The position numbers and the translations under genes were made by a program. A stretch of 33,030 nucleotides of DNA, from contig CAMCFN010000044.1 in NCBI GenBank assembly GCA_945874145.1, forward strand, positions 1-33,030. The letters are read 5' to 3'. A model generated the notes under the pieces. The model was not told where the DNA came from, did not search any database, and was given only the letters and a program-made list of their open reading frames with translations. This document shows, piece after piece, positions 28,591-33,030 of this stretch. Source of the stretch: Akkermansia muciniphila (GTDB taxonomy: Bacteria > Verrucomicrobiota > Verrucomicrobiia > Limisphaerales > SXTU01). Position 1 is the stretch's first letter. Each line of letters opens with the position of its first letter.

Positions 28591-29385
28591 TTATTCCCCA
28601 GCCGGGGGGGTGACAACTGTGACAAGGCCCTGAAGCTTCTCGTGCAGCAATTGCAGGCGACGGGGGTTGCTGGCGGCGGACAAGTCGGCCTCGCGCTGTC
28701 CGGTGTGTGGATGAGCAAGCGCGGTTTCCAGCGTGCTCAGGATCGAAGCGACCTCCGAAGGTGCGAGCGTTAGGTTCGGCCTGTGCTCTTCCTGCTCGAT
28801 GCGCATGGCCTTGCGCGCAAACTCCAGCATCACTGCACAGGGTTCGAGGCAGGGGATGAGGCTCTTTGCATGAGCCGTGTCGGACGGGAGCCCGGGCACG
28901 GTCCAAAGGCGGCGCTTGAGGCAGAACCGGGCGTCGCAGCAGGCGCGGATCACCTGGGCGGCCTGGATATCGGTGAGCATCGTGGTAATGCGATACATTC
29001 CGGTCTGCCGCGCGGTGAAGTCACGGTAATGAGTGACGGGTGGCGTGGGCTGTTGCACGGCGAACCAATCCGCCAACGCACCGGGGTAGAGCTGGTTGAG
29101 TGCGAGTTCCAGCTCGGCTTCGGAAGCGACGCGGCAGAGCCAGCCGGCGCGAAGATTCGGCGCGGCCTTGATTGGCCGGAATTCGCCGGTGACGGTGTGA
29201 TTGGCCAGTGCACGAAGATCGGCAACCGGGATAAGCTTCAGAGTGTCAGCAGCCGTATCCTGGTCGAGCACATGGCGCAATTCGAAGCCCACTGGCTGCC
29301 GCCGCACCCGCACTTGGGCAAGCAAAAGCTCGTCCTTCAGCGAGGCGCAAAACGCCGTCCGTGCTGGATTGTTCAGTTCAGCCAT
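28591..29385 (-). CDS. DR2241-type 4Fe-4S domain protein (264 aa)
   Basis: The region from LYPGALADWFAVQQ through ARQTGMYRITTML resembles the DR2241 domain, which in some bacteria is fused to a CbiX-type sirohydrochlorin chelatase. It is followed by a four-cysteine cluster site: Cys150 and Cys155 (CCDARFCLKRRLW) and Cys179 and Cys183 (IPCLEPCAVMLEFAR). DR2241 proteins bind a [4Fe-4S] cluster through such cysteines. No CbiX chelatase domain is present here and none is adjacent. A role in tetrapyrrole or iron-sulfur metabolism is an inference. The gene is leftward, just upstream of the TlpA-like gene and 59 bases from the oxidoreductase stop, suggesting one transcript of three genes. Confidence 0.7.
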   Translation of the reverse strand: MAELNNPARTAFCASLKDELLLAQVRVRRQPVGFELRHVLDQDTAADTLKLIPVADLRALANHTVTGEFRPIKAAPNLRAGWLCRVASEAELELALNQLYPGALADWFAVQQPTPPVTHYRDFTARQTGMYRITTMLTDIQAAQVIRACCDARFCLKRRLWTVPGLPSDTAHAKSLIPCLEPCAVMLEFARKAMRIEQEEHRPNLTLAPSEVASILSTLETALAHPHTGQREADLSAASNPRRLQLLHEKLQGLVTVVTPPAGE

Positions 29386-29444
29386 GTCGGCGCGAAAGCT
29401 ACGGCATCATCTCCGAATGCCAACTGGAATTCACGAGCCGGCCG

Positions 29445-30437
29445 TTACGGCTTCAGCACAATTTTGCCCGCCAGCGCGCCAGACTTTTGCAACGTGCTTT
29501 CTTCCTGCAAGCGGTGCGCGGCGGCAGATTCGGAGAGCGGGAGGATGCGGTCGATGTTCGCCCGCAGCTTGCCCTCAACCAGCCAGCGGTTCAGATCCTC
29601 GGCGCAAGGGCGTTGCTCCTCGGCCGTGGCATTAAACATCGCGAACCCGTGCAGCGAGCAGTCCTTCACATAGAACGGCCCGACGGGGAAGACCGGCCGC
29701 GCCTCGCGACCGGCCATCAGCACGAAACGTCCGCGCGGCGCGAGTAGCAGCACGGCGCGGTCAAAGTCCGGCTCGCGCTGCGTCTCCCAGAAGACGTTCA
29801 CTCCGGCGGGCGCGAACTCCTTCACGGCGGCTGCCACGTCCTGAGTGCGGTGGTTCAGCGAGAGGTCCGCACCGAAGGAGCGCGCCTTGGCCACGCGGTC
29901 ATCGCTGCCGGCGGTGGCGATAACGCGCGCCCCGGCAGCCTTGGCCAGTTGCACCACCATTGAGCCGACGCCGCCTGCACCGCCATTGACGAAGACCGTT
30001 TCGCCCGACTGCAAGCGTGCCTTCGCGAACAGGCCTAGATGCGCGGTGATGCCAACGAGCGAAACGGCGGCGGCGTCCTCGTCGCGGACGCCATTTGGAA
30101 GCGGGTTCAGCCAACGTTCCTCGACGCAGGCGAACTCAGCGAAGGTGCCTTGGCGACCCAACAGACCTTGGTTCGAGCACCACACGCGGTCGCCGGTCTT
30201 GAAGCGCTTGCACTCCGCGCCGACGGCTTCAACGACACCGGCAAGGTCGCACCCGATGATGAACGGTGTCGGGAGATTCATCTTCACCATCCCAGCGCGG
30301 ACATAGGTGTCGATTGGGTTGACCGCGACCGCGCGGACACGGATGAGCGCCTCGGCAGCACGGGGTTGTGGTTGCGGAAGGTCGCCGAACTGGATGCCGT
30401 CAGCGGGGCAGGGGGCGGTGATAAAAGCGGCTTTCAT
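29445..30437 (-). CDS. NADPH:quinone reductase-like MDR-family oxidoreductase (330 aa)
   Basis: A medium-chain dehydrogenase/reductase of the quinone-oxidoreductase (QOR/zeta-crystallin) branch. The N-terminal GroES-like domain has VRAVAVNPIDTYVRAGM and FIIGCDLAGVVEAVG; the nucleotide-binding domain has VFVNGGAGGVGSMVVQLAK (glycine motif at about 152-158) and AGARVIATAGSDDRV. The usual zinc ligands of alcohol dehydrogenases are absent, in line with the QOR branch. The C-terminus ends KSGALAGKIVLKP. The natural substrate is not predictable: quinones, enones and aldehydes are all used in this family. It is the likely first gene of a leftward run that includes the DR2241-type and TlpA-like genes. 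Confidence 0.9.
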   Translation of the reverse strand: MKAAFITAPCPADGIQFGDLPQPQPRAAEALIRVRAVAVNPIDTYVRAGMVKMNLPTPFIIGCDLAGVVEAVGAECKRFKTGDRVWCSNQGLLGRQGTFAEFACVEERWLNPLPNGVRDEDAAAVSLVGITAHLGLFAKARLQSGETVFVNGGAGGVGSMVVQLAKAAGARVIATAGSDDRVAKARSFGADLSLNHRTQDVAAAVKEFAPAGVNVFWETQREPDFDRAVLLLAPRGRFVLMAGREARPVFPVGPFYVKDCSLHGFAMFNATAEEQRPCAEDLNRWLVEGKLRANIDRILPLSESAAAHRLQEESTLQKSGALAGKIVLKP

Positions 30438-30503
30438 GTAGCGAGTCTAGTTGAGCCTCCTTGAGGAAAACAAACCTTCCCGCGACACGGGGAGCGTCGG
30501 TAT

Positions 30504-30944
30504 TCAGGAGAACGGCCACCAGTTCGGCATCTTCCATGGCAGGCCGGCGGCGATGCCGATGAGATCGAGGATGATGTAGTTCCAGACGAGGTAGGTCAGC
30601 ACCCCGCCGACCAGCACCACCAGCGTGGTGTTGACGATCCGGTTCCGCTCTCGCCTCGCGGCGTCCAGCGTGCAGATGCCGCGCCGCCGGAAGTAGATGA
30701 CCAACCCGCCAACCGCAAGCGCGAGGCTCACTGCGTATAGCATGTAGCGCGTCGGCCCCCAGTAAAGTTGGTCCGACAGCGCCGCCGCCGTGCTGACGGA
30801 GGCGAGGCCAAAGAGCACCAGCGCGACGCTGGGCAGACAGCAGAGGCTGGCTACGACGGCGCTCGACAACACAAGTCCAAGCAGCTTGCGCCAGTTCTCG
30901 CGTGGGCGCGTGGGCGGTTTCGCCGGTTCGTCGGCTTCGTTCAT
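30504..30944 (-). CDS. MerT-like small membrane protein (146 aa)
   Basis: Three or four membrane helices: about 22-56 (LLGLVLSSAVVASLCCLPSV and onward), 66-84 (RYMLYAVSLALAVGGLVIYF) and 105-128 (NTTLVVLVGGVLTYLVWNYI). The adjacent Cys35-Cys36-x-Pro in the first helix resembles the metal-binding CC pair of mercuric transport proteins such as MerT. A further Cys91 lies on the cytoplasmic side (RRRGICTLDAARRER). No merA, merP or merR is nearby, so mercury transport is not established, and it may be another ion-handling membrane protein. ATG 30944 is chosen: the open frame extends to 31022 but would overlap recN. It lies downstream of recN on the same strand. Confidence 0.55.
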   Translation of the reverse strand: MNEADEPAKPPTRPRENWRKLLGLVLSSAVVASLCCLPSVALVLFGLASVSTAAALSDQLYWGPTRYMLYAVSLALAVGGLVIYFRRRGICTLDAARRERNRIVNTTLVVLVGGVLTYLVWNYIILDLIGIAAGLPWKMPNWWPFS

Positions 30945-31018
30945 TGCGGGAGCATAACACGGCGAGTGGGGGGGCGGTAGCACTTCGGGCCTTGGACCTC
31001 TGATCCGCCCTACCAGCG

Positions 31019-32677
31019 TCAACGAGCACTGAGCAGTGCTTCGGCGTGCTTCCGCGCGGCTTCGCTCTGGCCACCGAGCATCCGGGCCAGTTCGTCCACC
31101 CGCTGCATTGCGATCAAGGGCTGGATATCCGAGAGCGTGCGGCCATCGCGGACCTGCTTGGTGACGACGAAGTGCGTGTCCGCCGCCGCCGCGACCGGCG
31201 CGAGGTGCGTGATGCAGAGCACCTGCCGCGCGCGGGCAATCTGCCGCATTTTGTCGCCGACTGCGTTGGCGGTTTCGCCACCCACGTTCGCGTCCACCTC
31301 GTCAAAGACGAGCACGGGAATCTCGTCCTCCGCCGCGAGCACTGTCTTGAGCGCCAACATCACGCGGGCCATCTCGCCACTGGAGGCAATGGCTCGAAGC
31401 GGGCGGGCAGGCTCACCGGGGTTCGGGGCGAATTGAAATTCCACTGCGTCGCAACCGCTTGCCGTCGGTGCGGTCACTGCCAGCGACACGCCCAGTTCGC
31501 TTCGTTGGAAACCCAAGTCCTGCAACTGGCGCGTCACCGACTTGGTCAGCTTGGGAATGACTTTGCGGCGGGCCGCAGTCAGTTCGCGTCCGGTCTTGGC
31601 TAGGTCGGCGTCCAGATTGCCAAGTGCCCCGTTCAGACGGGCCAGTTCGGCGTCACGCTGTTCGAGACCATGCAATTTGGTCTTCGCCTCATCGCAAAAC
31701 GAGATGACCTCGGCAAGCGCCGCACCGTATTTGCGCTTGAGCGAATGAATTAGGTTGAGCCGCTCCTCCAGCTGCGCGAGCCGCGCAGGGTCCAAGTCCA
31801 CCCGGTCGGCGTAGCGGGACAGGTCGGTCTGCAAATCGCGCAGCGCGGCCACGGCCTGCTCGTGCGTGGCGGCGAATGGCTTGGCCGAGGCGTCTACTCG
31901 TTGAAGCTCCTGCACGGTGCGGCCCAGCGCGCCAAGCTGGTTCAGCAACGAGGTGTCGTCGCCGTCCAACGCGCCGAGCGCGGACTGCGACAGCTCCAGC
32001 AGACGTGCTGCGTTGCTGGTGCGGCGATGCTCGGCCTCGACCTCGGCCTCCTCGTCGGGGCGAAGCTTGGCTGAAGAGATTTCCTGAACTTGGTGACGAA
32101 GCAGGTCGAGTTGTTGAGCGTATGCTTTCTCATCCACGATCAGCGCAGCCTTTTCCTGCTCGATTGTAGCGCGACGGCGGACCAACTCGGCGAATGCAGC
32201 GACTTCTGCTTGCAGACCACCGAACGCGTCGAGAATCGCGAGCTGCTTCGCTGGGTGCAGAAGCGACTGGTGATCGTGCGGGCCGTGCATGTCCACGAGG
32301 CCCTCGCCGATGGCGGCGAGCGTGGTCAGTGTGGTGGGCGAACCGTTGACGAACTGGCGGTTTGCGCCGGCGGCGGTGAAGACGCGCTTGAGCACGAGTT
32401 GGTTTTCTTCGCACGGCTCCAGCCCGAGTTCTTCCAGCAGCGGTGCGAGCGACTTACGCAGTTTCGCCACATCGAAGACCGCCTCGACCGCGCAGCTGTC
32501 CGCACCCGCGCGAATGAGCGTGCGGTCCGCGCGCTCGCCGAGGACGAGGTTCAGTGCACCGATTAGGATGGACTTGCCTGCGCCGGTTTCGCCGGTGATG
32601 ACGTTGCAGCCCGGACGCAGTTCGAGCGTGAGGTCAGCCACGAGGGCGAGGTTCTTGATCCGGAGCGTGGTGAGCAT
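31019..32677 (-). CDS. recN: DNA repair protein RecN (552 aa)
   Basis: RecN is an SMC-like ATPase acting at double-strand breaks during recombinational repair. The Walker A motif GETGAGKS is at residues 29-36, after the family start LTTLRIKNLALVADLTLEL. MHGPHDHQSLLHPAKQL matches the conserved H-G-x-H-x-x-Q block. A central coiled-coil region follows (about 150-360). The C-terminal half has a signature-like ASSGEMARVMLALK and Walker B VLVFDEVDANVGGETA, then the His switch LCITHLAPVAA. Length is normal for RecN. A small frame on the same strand overlaps its start by 44 bases. It is divergent from infC. Confidence 0.95.
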   Translation of the reverse strand: MLTTLRIKNLALVADLTLELRPGCNVITGETGAGKSILIGALNLVLGERADRTLIRAGADSCAVEAVFDVAKLRKSLAPLLEELGLEPCEENQLVLKRVFTAAGANRQFVNGSPTTLTTLAAIGEGLVDMHGPHDHQSLLHPAKQLAILDAFGGLQAEVAAFAELVRRRATIEQEKAALIVDEKAYAQQLDLLRHQVQEISSAKLRPDEEAEVEAEHRRTSNAARLLELSQSALGALDGDDTSLLNQLGALGRTVQELQRVDASAKPFAATHEQAVAALRDLQTDLSRYADRVDLDPARLAQLEERLNLIHSLKRKYGAALAEVISFCDEAKTKLHGLEQRDAELARLNGALGNLDADLAKTGRELTAARRKVIPKLTKSVTRQLQDLGFQRSELGVSLAVTAPTASGCDAVEFQFAPNPGEPARPLRAIASSGEMARVMLALKTVLAAEDEIPVLVFDEVDANVGGETANAVGDKMRQIARARQVLCITHLAPVAAAADTHFVVTKQVRDGRTLSDIQPLIAMQRVDELARMLGGQSEAARKHAEALLSAR

Positions 32678-32831
32678 CGTTCGGCGGCGGAATCATTCCG
32701 GCAGGCGAGCCTTCGGCAAGGAATTTCTCCCCTTCAATTAGCCACTCATGAACACATTTCGCTTGCGCCAGCGGCGTCAACTCCGTAGTAATCCGCGCAA
32801 TTAGCTGTATGGCTATTGATAGTTTCGACAT
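32634..32831 (-). CDS. hypothetical small protein upstream of recN (65 aa)
   Basis: ATG 32831 opens a frame with ordinary protein composition (MSKLSIAIQLIARITTELT, then AKCVHEWLIEGEKFLAEGSP) that becomes Pro/His-rich in the part overlapping recN (NDAHHAPDQEPRPRG). The overlap with recN is 44 bases in another frame. AAGAAGG is found about 16 bases before the start, rather far for a ribosome site. The sequence also overlaps a candidate infC promoter on the other strand. No family was recognised. It may be a leader peptide of recN or a chance frame. Confidence 0.4.
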   Translation of the reverse strand: MSKLSIAIQLIARITTELTPLAQAKCVHEWLIEGEKFLAEGSPAGMIPPPNDAHHAPDQEPRPRG

Positions 32832-32844
32832 CTCGCATGGATAA
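32816..32844 (+). promoter_or_regulatory. candidate promoter of infC
   Basis: TTGATA (32816-32821), five of six matches to the -35 consensus, is followed after 17 bases by GGATAA (32839-32844). A transcript from here would carry the Shine-Dalgarno AGGAG at 32853-32857. Pattern match only. Confidence 0.4.
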
Positions 32845-32852
32845 CCTTCTTC

Positions 32853-32857
32853 AGGAG
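32853..32857 (+). promoter_or_regulatory. Shine-Dalgarno site of infC
   Basis: AGGAG, extended by a further purine run to AGGAGAGGG, lies eight bases before TTG 32866. It is among the strongest ribosome sites in the window and fixes the non-ATG start of infC. Confidence 0.75.
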
Positions 32858-32865
32858 AGGGCGCT

Positions 32866-33030
32866 TTGAGTCGCCCCTTCGCCCCTCGTGCCCCAGCCGG
32901 CCCTTCCTACCGCATCAACGGAAAGATTCGCGCCCGCGAAGTCCGTGTCATCGGTCCGGAAGGTCAGCTGATCGGAGTCATCGGTCTTCCCGAAGCGCTT
33001 AACTTGGCCCGGCAGCATGCCGTGGACTTG
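32866..33030 (+). CDS. infC: translation initiation factor IF-3, N-terminal part (runs off the window)
   Basis: The visible 55 residues contain the conserved IF-3 N-terminal domain start: YRINGKIRAREVRVIGPEGQ, LIGVIGLPEALNLARQHAVDL. IF-3 binds the 30S subunit and checks start-codon pairing. The only plausible start is TTG 32866. In this frame a TAA lies at 32842-32844 and no ATG, GTG, ATT or ATC occurs between it and the domain; the TTG sits eight bases after AGGAG. Non-ATG starts are typical of infC (ATT in E. coli) and allow IF-3 to repress its own translation; the TTG here may serve the same purpose (inference). rpmI and rplT usually follow, beyond the window. Confidence 0.92.
   Translation, partial: MSRPFAPRAPAGPSYRINGKIRAREVRVIGPEGQLIGVIGLPEALNLARQHAVDL

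Noticed and set aside
30504..30944. Mercury-resistance operon
   Set aside because: Only a MerT-like helix pair with a CC motif is seen; no merR, merP or merA is nearby, so no resistance operon is claimed.
1..33030. tRNA, rRNA and riboswitch genes
   Set aside because: I looked for tRNA T-loop-like and rRNA-like sequences and for structured leaders of known type (including before bioB) and found none I could support by eye.

Overview
The window is GC-rich, gene-dense bacterial chromosome. The best guess is a Verrucomicrobiota-like heterotroph (Limisphaerales/Pedosphaera type). This is an inference from gene content and style: paired secreted DUF1080 proteins, an arylsulfatase-like protein, a Tat-exported NHL-repeat protein, many short palindromic interspersed repeats, and few recognisable Shine-Dalgarno sites. 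No rRNA or tRNA is present, so the assignment cannot be confirmed here.

Layout. 1-1030: the 3' end of an ISL3-type transposase, then an AT-richer cassette of small orphan genes read leftwards, the last apparently cut by the IS. 1031-3376: an Fn3-tailed protein and over 1 kb of repeats, including two 21-bp arrays in opposite orientation. 3377-5959: two secreted DUF1080 (3-keto-disaccharide hydrolase-like) proteins and a membrane transglutaminase-like protein. 6029-9754: an orphan polyamine-type binding protein, biotin synthase (bioB), a CorA-like protein without the GMN signature, and a small orphan. 9755-11413: a repeat-rich stretch with a TPR protein. 11414-15404: NHL-repeat protein, a small Cys-rich membrane protein, a secreted alpha/beta hydrolase, and a sulfatase-fold protein that has lost its catalytic cysteine. 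15453-16566: hemerythrin-like protein and coaE.

Two operons stand out. At 16659-19689 (minus strand) lies DUF350 / YgiB-like / YgiC-like ATP-grasp ligase / tandem-DUF4178 membrane protein. Its last two junctions are start/stop overlaps. It looks like a cell-envelope peptide- or polyamine-ligation module of unknown product. At 20099-23833 (minus strand) lies ppc-sbtA-sbtB: PEP carboxylase, a sodium-dependent bicarbonate transporter and its PII-like regulator, with junctions of 1-2 bases. It appears to couple bicarbonate uptake to anaplerotic carboxylation.

24038-32677 holds a DUF885 metallopeptidase-like protein, a FabF-type ketoacyl synthase, a LpxB N-terminal-domain protein with a zinc ribbon, a TlpA-like thioredoxin, a DR2241-type Fe-S protein, a quinone oxidoreductase, a MerT-like membrane protein and recN. 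The window ends inside infC, which starts at TTG behind a strong Shine-Dalgarno site.
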